A stretch of DNA of 43,269 nucleotides from Pseudomonadota bacterium (GCA_018897105.1 JAHILF010000094.1:1-43269); one strand, 5' to 3'; positions 1 through 8,741 are shown, counted from the stretch's first letter. Notes: generated by a model not told the origin, from the letters alone. Translations and numbers: made by a program.

Positions 1-16
1 CAGGCCATCTTTAGCC

Positions 17-79
17 GCGCCTCAATCGCAAAATCCTCGCCGGAGCACAGCTACGCCTGCGGTTTTGCTCAATCGGCGC
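17..79. repeat. imperfect inverted repeat, possible dispersed element
   Basis: The left edge carries GCGCC...GCAAAATCC at 17-36, mirrored by GGTTTTGC...GGCGC at 61-79, so the strand can fold into a hairpin of roughly 60 nt with a mismatched middle. No open reading frame there is convincing. It resembles dispersed palindromic elements found between genes, but only one copy is visible in this window, so its repeat nature is an inference. Confidence 0.3.
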
Positions 80-139
80 AACCAAATCTGACCCAAATCC
101 GGGCGCGATCCAGGTAAATTAACATTTTCCGAGTCCCTA

Positions 140-1423
140 ATGAATGATATTGCGATGAGAGATAGGTCTGTGACCGCCGATGAGCCGCCTGATAGAGGCG
201 GTAGGATTTTCATTGCCAGGCAGCCGATATTTCGTCGCAATGGCAGGGTATTCGGCTATGAACTCCTGTTTCGGTCAGGTCTTGATAACTTTTTTGATGA
301 AGGTCAGGACGGCGAGCAGGCAACCTCCAGGGTCATCACCAATACCTTCTCCCTGATCGGTATCAGCAAAATCACGGAAGGGAGAAAGGCCTTTATCAAT
401 TTCAGCGGGGATATGCTCGTCAAAGAGTATCCTGCGCTGTTTCCTCCGCGAATAACAGTCGCCGAAGTACTGGAAAATGTAGAAGTAACTCAGGAAGTAA
501 TCGATGCCTGCAGAAATCTGGTGGCAAAGGGGTATATTCTTGCCTTGGATGATTTTGTTTTTACCGAAGAATTTCTGCCGCTTGTTAAAATAGCCCACAT
601 CATCAAATTTGATGTCCAGGCCATGACCATGGACGCCTTAAACTGTAATCTGCAACAGGTTGCCCCTTACAACGTCAAACTGCTGGCTGAAAAGGTCGAA
701 ACGATTGAGGAATATGATGTCTTAAAGGACATGGGCTTTTCTTTTTTTCAGGGTTATTTTTTCAGTAAACCCAAAATCGTCCAGGGCAGGGATATTCCCG
801 GATCAAAATTGCAGTATCTGAAGATCATCCGTGTCCTCCAGGATGAAAATTACAATTTTAAAAAGATCACGGAATTTATTGCCCAAGACGTGTCGCTTTC
901 CTATAAGCTGCTGCGCTACGTCAACTCTGCGGCCATGCGCCGGAGGGTGGAGGTGACTTCGATGCAGAGCGCAGTTGCCCTGGTCGGCGAACTGACTTTG
1001 CGGAAATGGCTCAGCCTGATGATGCTCTCCTACATGGCCGATGATAAGCCCCAGGAGTTGCTGCGTCTGACCCTTCTGCGGGCCAGGTTCTGTGAACAGA
1101 TTGGCGAGAAAATGGGCAAAGGGCGGGATTTTACGTCGAGCTGTTATACAGTGGGTATGTTTTCGTTGCTGGATGTCCTGCTTGACCAGCCCATGGAAAA
1201 CGTTTTACGGCACCTCAGCCTGGCCCACGAAATCGTTGCCACATTGATTGGTGAGGAAATAACCCGGTATGCGGTTATTCTCAAGCTCGTTAAGGCCTAT
1301 GAAAGGGGAGACTGGCAGGAGGTGATCAGGCTGGCAAGCTGTTTCAAAAACGTTTATGACCATCTGCCCATTTTCTATGAAAATGCGCTGGATGATGTGA
1401 GAAGTTTTTATATCACGGTCTGA
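140..1423 (+). CDS. EAL-HDOD signalling protein (YuxH/CdgJ type)
   Basis: A 427-residue cytoplasmic regulator joining an N-terminal EAL-like domain (about residues 20-225) to a C-terminal HDOD domain (about 225-425). The signature EAL triad is ELL (in GYELLFR), the ENVE and LDDF segments are kept, AEKVE holds the late Lys/Glu, but the DDFGTG loop is missing its glycine-rich half. By comparison with characterised members of this family, such as CdgJ of Vibrio, it may regulate motility; whether it hydrolyses or binds cyclic di-GMP cannot be read from the sequence, and the altered motifs suggest it is not a normal phosphodiesterase. No clear Shine-Dalgarno precedes the ATG at 140; the next ATG is at 155. 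It converges on glyS with a 55-nt gap that contains only a short AGTTACcGTAACT palindrome. Confidence 0.88.
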   Translation: MNDIAMRDRSVTADEPPDRGGRIFIARQPIFRRNGRVFGYELLFRSGLDNFFDEGQDGEQATSRVITNTFSLIGISKITEGRKAFINFSGDMLVKEYPALFPPRITVAEVLENVEVTQEVIDACRNLVAKGYILALDDFVFTEEFLPLVKIAHIIKFDVQAMTMDALNCNLQQVAPYNVKLLAEKVETIEEYDVLKDMGFSFFQGYFFSKPKIVQGRDIPGSKLQYLKIIRVLQDENYNFKKITEFIAQDVSLSYKLLRYVNSAAMRRRVEVTSMQSAVALVGELTLRKWLSLMMLSYMADDKPQELLRLTLLRARFCEQIGEKMGKGRDFTSSCYTVGMFSLLDVLLDQPMENVLRHLSLAHEIVATLIGEEITRYAVILKLVKAYERGDWQEVIRLASCFKNVYDHLPIFYENALDDVRSFYITV

Positions 1424-1478
1424 TTTATCGCAATAGCGTTTTTTTCAGGAAGTTACCGTAACTCAGTAAAGTTGAATT

Positions 1479-3572
1479 TTATTCATTGCCCGTCAGCGTA
1501 TACATTTTGGAGAAATCACCGATACGCAGAAAGAGTTGCGCAATGGCGGCCAGCAGCGACAACCGGTTTTTTCTGAGCTGGGCATCTTCGCTCATCACCA
1601 TGACGGTGTCGAAAAAGGCGTCAACCGGCTCTTTCATCTCCAGAATTTTCTCCAGCGCTTGGTCATAGTCTTTTCCACTGACCAGGGGCTCAACCTGGTC
1701 GCGCACCTCAAGGTATACCGTGTACAGTCTTTTTTCCGCCTCTTCCTGCAGGAGAGGGGAAGAGACTTCATAATCCGCGTGATCTTTAATGATATTAATA
1801 ACCCGTTTGAAGGCGCCCGCCAGCAGGGTGAAGGTTTCCCGTGAGCTGACGCTGATCAGGGCATTGATCCGTTTCCGGCAGTCAGCGATATCATCAAAGG
1901 AGGTGGACAGCACCGCCTCAACTGCTTCCTGGGCCATGCCTTTGGAGATGAGATCATTCATGTAGCGTCCCCTGATGAAGTCAAGAATGGCTTTGGCGGT
2001 TTTCTGCCGGTCCTCCGTCAGCTTATCGCCGTATAGCTCAAGCGCTTCATTGATGCATTCGGACAGGGAAAGGGGAAAGGAGCGGTCATCGATAATATGC
2101 AGCAAAGCCAGGGCATGACGGCGCAGTCCGTAAGGATCCGTGGTTCCGGTGGGAATCTTGCCGATGCCGAAACAGCCGGCTATGGTGTCCAGCCGGTCGG
2201 CGATGCTGACCAGAGCGCCGGGGATATTTTCCGGCAGGGCGCTGTCTGCCCTGACCGGCAGGTAATGATCCTGGATGGCCTCGGCAACCTCTGTTGTTTC
2301 CCCTTCATGCAGCGCGTAATATTTACCCATCACCCCCTGCAGGGTGGGGAACTCACCCACCATATTCGTCACAAGGTCCGCTTTGGCGAGCCGGGCGGCA
2401 CGCACGGCTGTGGTAAGCAGATCCGGGGCGATTTTCCGGCACAGGAAGGCGGTAAGTTTTTCCAGTCGCTCGGTTTTTTCCAGCATGGAGCCGAGCTGGG
2501 CCTGGAAAACCACACCGGACAGATCCTGCAGGCAACCTTCCAGGCTGCGCTGCTTATCCTCCTTGAAGAAAAAAAGCGCATCCTCCAGCCGGGCGCGTAG
2601 CACCCTTTCATGACCGGCTGCGGCCATGGCCATATCGTCAATTTTCGTGTTGTTCACGGCAACGAAGTTGGCCATCAGGTTGCCGTTCTGGTCTGCCACG
2701 GTGAAATATTTCTGGTGTACCCGCATGGAGGTAATGAGTACCTCCCTCGGCAGGGTCAGAAATTTCCCGTCAAAGCTGCCTTTGACACCCATGGGGCATT
2801 CCACCAGATTGGTGATCGTGTCGAGCAGGCCGCTATCGGCAACGATTTCCCCCCCGGCCTCGGAGGCTGCCTGTGCCACTTCCCTTTCCACCATGCCGCG
2901 CCGCACTTCTATGTCGGCAAAAACATAATGATTGCGCAACACGGCCAGGTAATCGCTAAAATCTTGTACCGGAACGACCTGGGGCGCCATGAAGCGGTGG
3001 CCGCGGGTGGTGTTGCCGGAGGAGAGATCATTGATGGAAAAGTCAACCACTCTGCTTGCAAACAGGGCGAGAAGCCACTGGATGGGGCGGGCAAAGCTGA
3101 CCCGGAAAGTACCCCAGCGCATGGATTTGGGAAAGGGGATGGAGAGAATGAACTCCGGCAGCAGGCGGGAGAGAATTTCAGGTGTCTGCTCACCTTTGTG
3201 CTCCTGGACCAGCATCAGATATTCACCTTTCGGCGTACTGGCAATCCGGATGTCCTCCAGGGCTGCGCCGCGGGATTTGGCAAAGCCGATGGCAGCCTTG
3301 GTTGGCTTGTTGTCACTGTCAAAAGCCGCTTTTTTCGGGGGGCCGAGAACCTCTTCCCTGCGGTCGGGCTGGCAGGCGCTGAGTCCCTGGACGCAGAGAG
3401 TCAGGCGGCGCGGCGTACCGGCGGTGAGAATGACGTCATGGGAGAGAGAGAGTTCTTGCAGTTTTCTGCCCATGGTTGACTTCATGAAATCCAGGGCCGG
3501 CTCAATGTAGCCTGCCGGTATTTCTTCAGTGCCGATTTCTAGCAAAAATTCGTGATTCATAGGATTTATCAT
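1479..3572 (-). CDS. glyS: glycine--tRNA ligase beta subunit
   Basis: A 697-residue beta chain of the bacterial heterotetrameric (alpha2beta2) glycyl-tRNA synthetase, which charges tRNA-Gly in the cytoplasm. The N-terminus contains the family hallmark LLEIGTEEIPAGYIEPAL, followed by the body with the PFPKSMRWG motif and RRHALALL segment and the C-terminal anticodon-binding region; the length is normal. Two starts are possible, ATG at 3572 directly abutting the TAA of the upstream folE2-like gene, or ATG at 3560, which gives MNHEFLLEIG and matches the usual N-terminus better. It is the last gene of the minus-strand run from rpoZ. The catalytic alpha subunit gene glyQ, which often sits immediately upstream of glyS, is not next to it and is not in the window. 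Confidence 0.97.
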   Translation of the reverse strand: MINPMNHEFLLEIGTEEIPAGYIEPALDFMKSTMGRKLQELSLSHDVILTAGTPRRLTLCVQGLSACQPDRREEVLGPPKKAAFDSDNKPTKAAIGFAKSRGAALEDIRIASTPKGEYLMLVQEHKGEQTPEILSRLLPEFILSIPFPKSMRWGTFRVSFARPIQWLLALFASRVVDFSINDLSSGNTTRGHRFMAPQVVPVQDFSDYLAVLRNHYVFADIEVRRGMVEREVAQAASEAGGEIVADSGLLDTITNLVECPMGVKGSFDGKFLTLPREVLITSMRVHQKYFTVADQNGNLMANFVAVNNTKIDDMAMAAAGHERVLRARLEDALFFFKEDKQRSLEGCLQDLSGVVFQAQLGSMLEKTERLEKLTAFLCRKIAPDLLTTAVRAARLAKADLVTNMVGEFPTLQGVMGKYYALHEGETTEVAEAIQDHYLPVRADSALPENIPGALVSIADRLDTIAGCFGIGKIPTGTTDPYGLRRHALALLHIIDDRSFPLSLSECINEALELYGDKLTEDRQKTAKAILDFIRGRYMNDLISKGMAQEAVEAVLSTSFDDIADCRKRINALISVSSRETFTLLAGAFKRVINIIKDHADYEVSSPLLQEEAEKRLYTVYLEVRDQVEPLVSGKDYDQALEKILEMKEPVDAFFDTVMVMSEDAQLRKNRLSLLAAIAQLFLRIGDFSKMYTLTGNE

Positions 3573-4346
3573 TTAATGTATGCGGTTGTGATTGGAGTTC
3601 ATGTCCTCTTCCGGCCATTCAATGGTGGCAAAGGTGCTGAAGCCTTGGGAGAGATTCTCAACGGTGATGGAACACCAGCTGATGTCAGGGTGGCCGGCCA
3701 GTTTGACTGCCAGATCCTTGGCAATTTTTTCCACGGAGAGGGTACGGTTGGGAGGTTTGACTGCTGAGGCTGACCACTGCAGGTCGTGGGTGGTTACGGC
3801 TTCGACCATTTCAATCAGCTCTTCCATCCAGATGAAATGCTTAAAACGGAGACAGATATTCGCCACTCCCCAATGGCCAAGGGACTCGGGAAGCCCGGAG
3901 ATTGTCTGCACCGGCGCCGGCGGAGAAATGGGCACGGCGATTTCCAGGGTAAGGTCATCTGTCTGGTCAAGGGAACCGTGCATTTTACAAAGGTATTCGG
4001 CCAGTTCCATCTTGTTGGCCGCTGGCGATTTTTTTTTGAGGAAAAATGGAAATTCAATTTCCATATGCGCGGCTTCGGCCTGCAGTTTTGTTTTTGTCTC
4101 TTCCAGGATGAGCCTGAAACTGCGGAGATTGATGTCGCCGTGGAAGTGGTTGAGAATCTCGATGAAGCGGCTCATGTGGGTGCCCTTGAACTGGTGGGGA
4201 AGGTTGACGTACATGTTCACCCTGGCCACGGTCCGCTGCACATTGTTTGCGCGGTCAAGCACGGAGATCGGGTAGGAAATATCCTTGACCCCGACTTTTT
4301 TGATGTTGATACGCCGGTGATCGCGCAGGCTCTGGATGTCCTTCAT
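3573..4346 (-). CDS. FolE2-like GTP cyclohydrolase homologue lacking active-site residues
   Basis: A 257-residue member of the FolE2/GCYH-IB (COG1469) family, whose true enzymes convert GTP to dihydroneopterin triphosphate for folate. The N-terminal DHRRINI, VGVKDISYPI and FKGTHMSRFIEILN signatures and the later RFKHFIWMEELIE block are clear. However, the segment between VPI and RFK, the same length (26 residues) as I recall for canonical enzymes, has lost the metal-binding Cys of the usual CPCSKEIS motif (here APVQTIS) and the GAHNQRS His (here ESLGHWG); the late glutamate-rich KREDEK..TE motif is also absent. So the fold is recognisable but ordinary cyclohydrolase chemistry is doubtful: a pseudoenzyme or a divergent activity. 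It lies 23 nt after the response regulator gene and its stop abuts the glyS ATG, so it is probably cotranscribed. Confidence 0.85.
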   Translation of the reverse strand: MKDIQSLRDHRRINIKKVGVKDISYPISVLDRANNVQRTVARVNMYVNLPHQFKGTHMSRFIEILNHFHGDINLRSFRLILEETKTKLQAEAAHMEIEFPFFLKKKSPAANKMELAEYLCKMHGSLDQTDDLTLEIAVPISPPAPVQTISGLPESLGHWGVANICLRFKHFIWMEELIEMVEAVTTHDLQWSASAVKPPNRTLSVEKIAKDLAVKLAGHPDISWCSITVENLSQGFSTFATIEWPEEDMNSNHNRIH

Positions 4347-4369
4347 TGCGGGATGCTGGCACCGATTGG

Positions 4370-4720
4370 TCAGGACAGATATTTACGGACGGCGTTTTTT
4401 AATTCGTCCAGATTGGATGATTTGACAATGTAATCATCTGAGGCCCATGAGGCGAGATCCTGTTTGAATTCCTGGTAGGCGGAACTGAGAATGACCGGCA
4501 TTGCCTGATTGATTTCCTTCATGCGGCGCAACACATCAATGCCGTTCATGCCCGGCATGTTGATGTCCAGAATAACGAGGTCCGGTTCTATGATATGAAG
4601 TTTTCCCAGGGCCTCTTCGCCGGAAAGAGCGGAGTGTACTTCATAGCCTTCTTCTTCGAGTTCCTCTCGGTAGAGAAGATGGATGCTTTCTTCATCGTCA
4701 ACGAGTAATATCTTTTTCAT
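4370..4720 (-). CDS. single-domain response regulator
   Basis: A 116-residue stand-alone receiver domain. The acidic pair D8/D9, phosphoacceptor D52 in VILDINMPG, the Ser at position 80 (VILSSAYQ) and the conserved Lys100 (YIVKSS) are all present, so it should accept a phosphoryl group from a histidine kinase. There is no output domain, so it must work through protein contacts, as CheY- or SpoOF-like proteins do. No kinase gene neighbours it; it sits 25 nt after galT and 23 nt before the FolE2-like gene. The chemotaxis cluster at 26-33 kb has no cheY of its own, so this protein is one possible partner, but that is only an inference from presence in the same window. Confidence 0.92.
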   Translation of the reverse strand: MKKILLVDDEESIHLLYREELEEEGYEVHSALSGEEALGKLHIIEPDLVILDINMPGMNGIDVLRRMKEINQAMPVILSSAYQEFKQDLASWASDDYIVKSSNLDELKNAVRKYLS

Positions 4721-4745
4721 GAGACACCTGTTTTTATGAGTTCAA

Positions 4746-5744
4746 TCACACTTTTGCTTCCTTAAGGAATTTCGCGGCATCCTCGGGCGGGGTCGGATTA
4801 ATATAAAAACCTGAGCCCCATTCAAAACCGGCAATCTGGGTCAATTTGGGCATGATCTCAAAATGCCAGTGAAAATATTCCAACGGTTCGGAGCGCAAAG
4901 GTGAGGCATGCAGGACAAAATTATAGGGGACATTGGGAATACAGGCATTCAACCGCCTCATGCTTTCCGAAAAAATTGCCGCCAGGGCCTGGAAAGACGA
5001 GTGGTCCTGACTGATGTAGGACGATGCGTGCATTTTAGGCATAATCCACATTTCAAAAGGAGAACGAGGGGCATAGGGGGCGATGGCGAGAAAATAATCG
5101 TTCTGGCAGACAACCCTGTCTTCGGTTTTAATTTCCTGGTGGATCATGTCGCAGTAGACACAACGCTCCTTGTATTTGTAGTAGGAGAGACTGCCGGACA
5201 TCTCCGAGACGATGCGCCCCGGGACAATGGGCAGGGCAATCAACTGGGAATGGGAATGCTCCAGGGAGGCGCCCGCCGCCTTGCCGAAATTCTTGAAGAC
5301 CATGACATACTTGAAGCGGGGATCGCGGCCGAGATCAATAATGCGGTCACGGAAAGCGAGAAAGACATCAAGCATTCTGTTCTGCGGCAGATCGGAAAAG
5401 GCTTCATCATGGTTCGGCGATTCAATGATGACTTCATGGGCGCCGATGCCATTCATTTTGTCGTACAGACCTTCCCCTTCCTTGTTCAGCTCGCCCTCAA
5501 TGATCAGGGCCGGGTATTTATTCGGCACAACACGCAACGTCCAGCCCGGGGTATTGGGCTGGTGGTTGATGTCGCCGTAGCTGAGAACCTCCGGTGGGGT
5601 GGTTTTTTCATTGCCTGGGCAAAGTGGACAAAATCCACCTTTGCTGACGCTATGCTCAACAATAAAGTCTGTCGGTCGCTTCCCCCGTTCCTTGGCAATA
5701 ATAATCCAACGGCCGAGGATAGGGTCTTTTCTTAGTTCGGGCAT
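4746..5744 (-). CDS. galT: galactose-1-phosphate uridylyltransferase family protein
   Basis: A 332-residue HIT-superfamily nucleotidyltransferase. The active-site motif is HSHSQ at residues 163-167, where the second His is expected to form the nucleotidyl intermediate; a zinc-binding pair CPLC (C39, C42) and a second Cys pair CVYC are visible, and the N-terminus MPELRKDPILGRWIII is typical of the class. True GalT moves UMP between UDP-glucose and galactose-1-phosphate. Members of this shorter type include ADP-glucose phosphorylase-like enzymes, and no galK, galE or galM neighbour is present, so the exact sugar and nucleotide are uncertain. It sits in the rpoZ-to-glyS run, 46 nt after the dksA-like gene. 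Confidence 0.85.
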   Translation of the reverse strand: MPELRKDPILGRWIIIAKERGKRPTDFIVEHSVSKGGFCPLCPGNEKTTPPEVLSYGDINHQPNTPGWTLRVVPNKYPALIIEGELNKEGEGLYDKMNGIGAHEVIIESPNHDEAFSDLPQNRMLDVFLAFRDRIIDLGRDPRFKYVMVFKNFGKAAGASLEHSHSQLIALPIVPGRIVSEMSGSLSYYKYKERCVYCDMIHQEIKTEDRVVCQNDYFLAIAPYAPRSPFEMWIMPKMHASSYISQDHSSFQALAAIFSESMRRLNACIPNVPYNFVLHASPLRSEPLEYFHWHFEIMPKLTQIAGFEWGSGFYINPTPPEDAAKFLKEAKV

Positions 5745-5790
5745 GGCTCAATATATTGAAAGGGGGGAATCTTTGAGCATCGGCGGCAGA

Positions 5791-6153
5791 TCAACTGGCC
5801 TTTGCCTTTTCATAATCTTCCTGTTTTGTCTTGCACTGGATGCAGAGGGTGGTGACAGGACGGGCCTCAAGCCGGGCAACGCCGATATCATCTCCGCAAT
5901 CCTCGCAGACGCCGTATTCATCGTTTTCAATCCGCTCAAGTGCTTCCTTGACTTTAGCCAGCAGCTTACGTTCACGGTCGCGGATGCGAAGTTCGAAATT
6001 GCGGTCGGACTCGGCGGTGGCCCTGTCCGTGGGATCAGGATAATTGCCGGTGCTGTCTGTCATTTCCGTAATCGTTCTATTCGCTTCAGACAAGAGCTCT
6101 TCGCTCATATGCTGTAATTTCAATTTAAAATACGCCATTTGTTCGTCTGTCAT
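5791..6153 (-). CDS. dksA: DksA/TraR-family RNA polymerase-binding regulator
   Basis: A 120-residue protein with the DksA layout: a long helical coiled-coil N-terminal half followed by a zinc finger with Cys83, Cys86, Cys104 and Cys107. The coiled-coil tip carries D40-P-T-D43-R-A45, which fits the DxxDxA motif required by DksA to act through the RNA polymerase secondary channel. It is therefore probably a functional DksA-type effector that works with ppGpp on stable RNA and other promoters, although the length is shorter than the 151 residues of E. coli DksA. It lies in the same transcription unit as rpoZ, whose omega subunit forms one of the ppGpp sites on RNA polymerase, which is a suggestive pairing. 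Confidence 0.88.
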   Translation of the reverse strand: MTDEQMAYFKLKLQHMSEELLSEANRTITEMTDSTGNYPDPTDRATAESDRNFELRIRDRERKLLAKVKEALERIENDEYGVCEDCGDDIGVARLEARPVTTLCIQCKTKQEDYEKAKAS

Positions 6154-6210
6154 CGCTTAGATCTCCACATGATTCAGCGTTGCTTTTTCGTGTTACAGAA
6201 ATTTACTGAT

Positions 6211-6705
6211 TTATTTCCGGTCATTGCGGACGTAAGTGCCACTTTTTCCACCTGATTTAGTTAAGAGCCTGATGTTGTCTATCACCATGCCCTTATCCAC
6301 TGCCTTGCACATGTCATATATTGTTAAAGCAGCTATGGATACCGCGGTAAGGGCTTCCATCTCCACTCCGGTTTTACCGGTCAATCCTACGGTAGCAGTT
6401 ATCTCTATACAACTTTTTTCCGCATCCAGGCTGAAATTGATGTCCGCTTTGGAGATAGGCAACGTATGGGTAAGCGGAATGAGTTCATCCACCTTTTTCG
6501 CGGCCATGATGCCGGCCAGTCGCGCTACACCCAGCACATCTCCCTTGGCAATGGAGGCGTTGCTCACCAGTTGAAAACACTCCGGTGACATATAAATGAC
6601 CCCACCGGCCACAGCCTGCCGGACCGTGTCGCTCTTCTGGCTGACATCGACCATTCTGGCTTTTCCCGCCTGGTCAAAGTGGCTAAACTCTTTTATCTGC
6701 GTCAT
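6211..6705 (-). CDS. moaC: cyclic pyranopterin monophosphate synthase
   Basis: A 164-residue MoaC, which converts the MoaA product 3',8-cyclo-GTP to cyclic pyranopterin monophosphate in molybdenum cofactor synthesis. The N-terminal MVDVSQKSDTVRQAVA, the IPLTHTLPI segment, the VEMEALTAVSIAALTIYDM block and the final KSGGKSGTY motif are all diagnostic; the catalytic Lys/Asp region AVDKGM is kept. The usual IPLCHPLPL is IPLTHTLPI here, a conservative change that keeps the first His. No other molybdopterin gene is in the window. It follows dnaJ by 21 nt. Confidence 0.96.
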   Translation of the reverse strand: MTQIKEFSHFDQAGKARMVDVSQKSDTVRQAVAGGVIYMSPECFQLVSNASIAKGDVLGVARLAGIMAAKKVDELIPLTHTLPISKADINFSLDAEKSCIEITATVGLTGKTGVEMEALTAVSIAALTIYDMCKAVDKGMVIDNIRLLTKSGGKSGTYVRNDRK

Positions 6706-6726
6706 TTTTTCCCGTCTCTGGAGCGT

Positions 6727-7845
6727 TTATGCTCCCCCCAGGTTGCCTGAAAAAAGTTTTTTGAAAAATCCTTCACTGTGGTGTTCGTCATCAGTTGATT
6801 CCAGGCTGGCGAATTCCTGCAGAAGTTCTTCTTGACGCTTGCTCAGTTTTTTTGGAATAACCACCTTGACCTCCACTACCATATCACCTTTGCCATGGCC
6901 GCGTAAACTGGGAACGCCTTCGCCGTGCAGCCGAAAGGTCTGGCCTGGCTGGGTTCCCTTGGGAATTTTAAGATTTTTTTCCCCGTGGATGGTCGGCACA
7001 TCTAGTGTGCATCCCAGGGCGGCCTGGGTCATGGACAGCGGCAGTTCGCAATAGATGAGATCCCCGTCCCGCTGGAAAAAATTGTGGGCCTCGACATGGA
7101 TAATCACATAAAGGTCACCACTTGGGCCGCCTTTGCGGCCTCCCTCGCCTTCCCCGCGCAAACGCATTCTGGCCCCGGTATCCACCCCGGCCGGAATTTT
7201 CAGCGAAACCTTCTTCTTCTTGGTGATCAGACCGGCGCCATGACATTCATTGCAGGGATCGGTAATGATTTCACCCTGACCCTGGCATTCCGGACAAGGA
7301 GTGCGGATGCTGAAAAAGCCCTGGGATCTGGTTACCTGGCCTGCGCCCTGACAGTAAGTGCATGTCTTATTTTTGCAGCCCGGCCGTATCCCGCTTCCTT
7401 CACATGTCCAGCAGGTGTCCCGCTTGTTGATTTCAATCTCTTTTTCCACCCCGTGAACCGCATCAAGAAAGGAGATGGATAAATCATAGCGCAGGTCATT
7501 ACCGGGTACCGGCCCCTGACTGCGTCGTCTGTTGCCGGCGCTGAAGCCAAACAGGTCACCGAAAATATCGCCGAAGCTTGAAAAAATATCCTCAAAATTG
7601 CCGGGGCCGCTGTAACCGCTGTTGCGTAAGCCTTCCGCGCCATATTTATCGTAAATCTTACGTTTTTCAATATCCCGCAGCACTTCATATGCTTCAGCCG
7701 CCGCTTTGAATTTTTCTTCTGCCTCCTGGTCGCCCGGATTCCTGTCAGGATGATATTGCATGGCAAGCTTGCGGTAAGCCTTTTTTATCTCATCCGTTGC
7801 GGCGGTTCTGACGACACCAAGAATGTTGTAGTAATCTTTGTCCAT
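6727..7845 (-). CDS. dnaJ: chaperone DnaJ (type I)
   Basis: A 372-residue class A J-protein that stimulates DnaK ATPase and delivers unfolded substrates. The J domain occupies residues 1-70 with the HPD tripeptide in [10 protein letters not shown]; a Gly/Phe-rich linker follows; the zinc-binding domain has four CxxCxGxG repeats ([32 protein letters not shown]); the substrate-binding C-terminal domains complete a normal-length protein. dnaK and grpE are not adjacent. It begins 81 nt after the rpoZ stop and is followed by moaC after 21 nt. Confidence 0.97.
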   Translation of the reverse strand: MDKDYYNILGVVRTAATDEIKKAYRKLAMQYHPDRNPGDQEAEEKFKAAAEAYEVLRDIEKRKIYDKYGAEGLRNSGYSGPGNFEDIFSSFGDIFGDLFGFSAGNRRRSQGPVPGNDLRYDLSISFLDAVHGVEKEIEINKRDTCWTCEGSGIRPGCKNKTCTYCQGAGQVTRSQGFFSIRTPCPECQGQGEIITDPCNECHGAGLITKKKKVSLKIPAGVDTGARMRLRGEGEGGRKGGPSGDLYVIIHVEAHNFFQRDGDLIYCELPLSMTQAALGCTLDVPTIHGEKNLKIPKGTQPGQTFRLHGEGVPSLRGHGKGDMVVEVKVVIPKKLSKRQEELLQEFASLESTDDEHHSEGFFKKLFSGNLGGA

Positions 7846-7926
7846 CGGCTACGATTTTTCCTGGGGGCTCAGCTCAAATAAATTATCTGTACGGATTGAA
7901 GTTTGTTACTCGATCTCGCCGAATTG

Positions 7927-8187
7927 TTATGCAACAACTTCAGTGGCGTTTGCGTCGGTGACAGTCTTTTTGTCCGGAGCTTTGTTGAAATTTTTAATAT
8001 TTTCAAAAGTGACCCTGCCGGCGGCGATTTCTCGCAGGGACATAACCACTTCCTTGTTTTTCCCTTTGACAAGAAACGGTTGACCGTTACGGTGCTGTTT
8101 GACCCTGGCAACAGCGAGGTGAATCAACATAAAACGATTTTCATTACCTATCTGCCCCAAGCAATCTTCTACAGTTATACGTGCCAT
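7927..8187 (-). CDS. rpoZ: DNA-directed RNA polymerase omega subunit
   Basis: An 86-residue omega subunit that aids assembly of RNA polymerase by holding beta-prime. The N-terminal [10 protein letters not shown] and the [15 protein letters not shown] helix are characteristic, as is the basic [12 protein letters not shown] segment. A good ribosome site (AAGGAGACG on the minus strand) precedes the ATG at 8187. It is the first gene of the minus-strand run and has its own promoter at 8239-8266. The usual gmk neighbour is absent. Confidence 0.94.
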   Translation of the reverse strand: MARITVEDCLGQIGNENRFMLIHLAVARVKQHRNGQPFLVKGKNKEVVMSLREIAAGRVTFENIKNFNKAPDKKTVTDANATEVVA

Positions 8188-8238
8188 TAAACAGCGTCTC
8201 CTTGTAAATTTGCTGATTCTTATAATTTAAACCTGTTA

Positions 8239-8266
8239 AATATAATCTCTTTCTCCCTTTTGGCAA
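8239..8266 (-). promoter_or_regulatory. sigma70-type promoter of rpoZ operon
   Basis: Read on the minus strand, TTGCCA (8266-8261) is followed by a 16-nt spacer and TATATT (8244-8239), placing the start of transcription near 8232, about 45 nt before the rpoZ ATG. The region is AT-rich and free of coding sequence. Confidence 0.55.
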
Positions 8267-8459
8267 GAATTTTAATTGCAGTGAAGGCCTGGAAGGCAAT
8301 AATGCCTATGAGGCGCTGGTTGCGGATTCCCTTTGAAACCTGCAATAAAAGGGGGTTACGTTCCTTCCGGAGAAGATTCGGTGTGCGGGGATATTTTTCT
8401 AGTGAAGGCCGGGGTTCTGTTAACGGGTAAGTGATTCATCTGTCAGGATGAGTGACCCG

Positions 8460-8475
8460 AGGCACGGGAAATGCA
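8460..8475 (+). promoter_or_regulatory. sigma54-type promoter for lipoprotein cluster
   Basis: AGGCACGGGAAATGCA matches the sigma54 (RpoN) consensus TGGCACRNNNNTTGCW at 13 of the defined positions except the first T and the first T of the -12 element; the GG at 8461-8462 and GC at 8473-8474 have the obligatory spacing. Transcription would begin near 8486, leaving a leader of about 255 nt before the first lipoprotein gene at 8742. Apart from this site and the hairpin at 8618-8682, the 553-nt interval 8188-8741 shows no gene that I would accept; no enhancer site could be identified. Confidence 0.5.
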
Positions 8476-8617
8476 ATATTGCTTCATTACATCTGCTTGG
8501 GAATGAGAAAACGGACAGGGAAATTTTTCTGTCTGCAGGTTGCATTCCGTGCAATGCTGCTGCCGCGCCAAGGAACGGAGCATAGAGATTTTCCCGAGCG
8601 CCAAGGTGCTTGCCGGT

Positions 8618-8682
8618 GGGTAATTTTTTCCCGGTCGGCGGCAGGGAAAATGATTTTTTTGCCGCCCGTGGGGCAATTACCC
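8618..8682 (+). promoter_or_regulatory. nested stem-loop in leader of lipoprotein cluster
   Basis: Two nested perfect inverted repeats: the outer arms GGGTAATT (8618-8625) and AATTACCC (8675-8682) enclose the inner arms GGCGGCA (8637-8643) and TGCCGCC (8660-8666). It would lie in the 5' leader if transcription starts at the sigma54-type site, ending 59 nt before the first start codon. It matches no riboswitch that I recognise. An attenuator or an mRNA-stability element are possible. Confidence 0.35.
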
Positions 8683-8741
8683 GGGTGGCGGATGTTGGAT
8701 AACTGACTTTCTGATCATTTTTTTGACTGACGGGAGAGGAA

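Noticed and set aside
2610-3479. 289-codon frame opposite glyS
   Set aside because: Antisense shadow with a His/Gly-rich composition and no domain; glyS itself is unmistakable.
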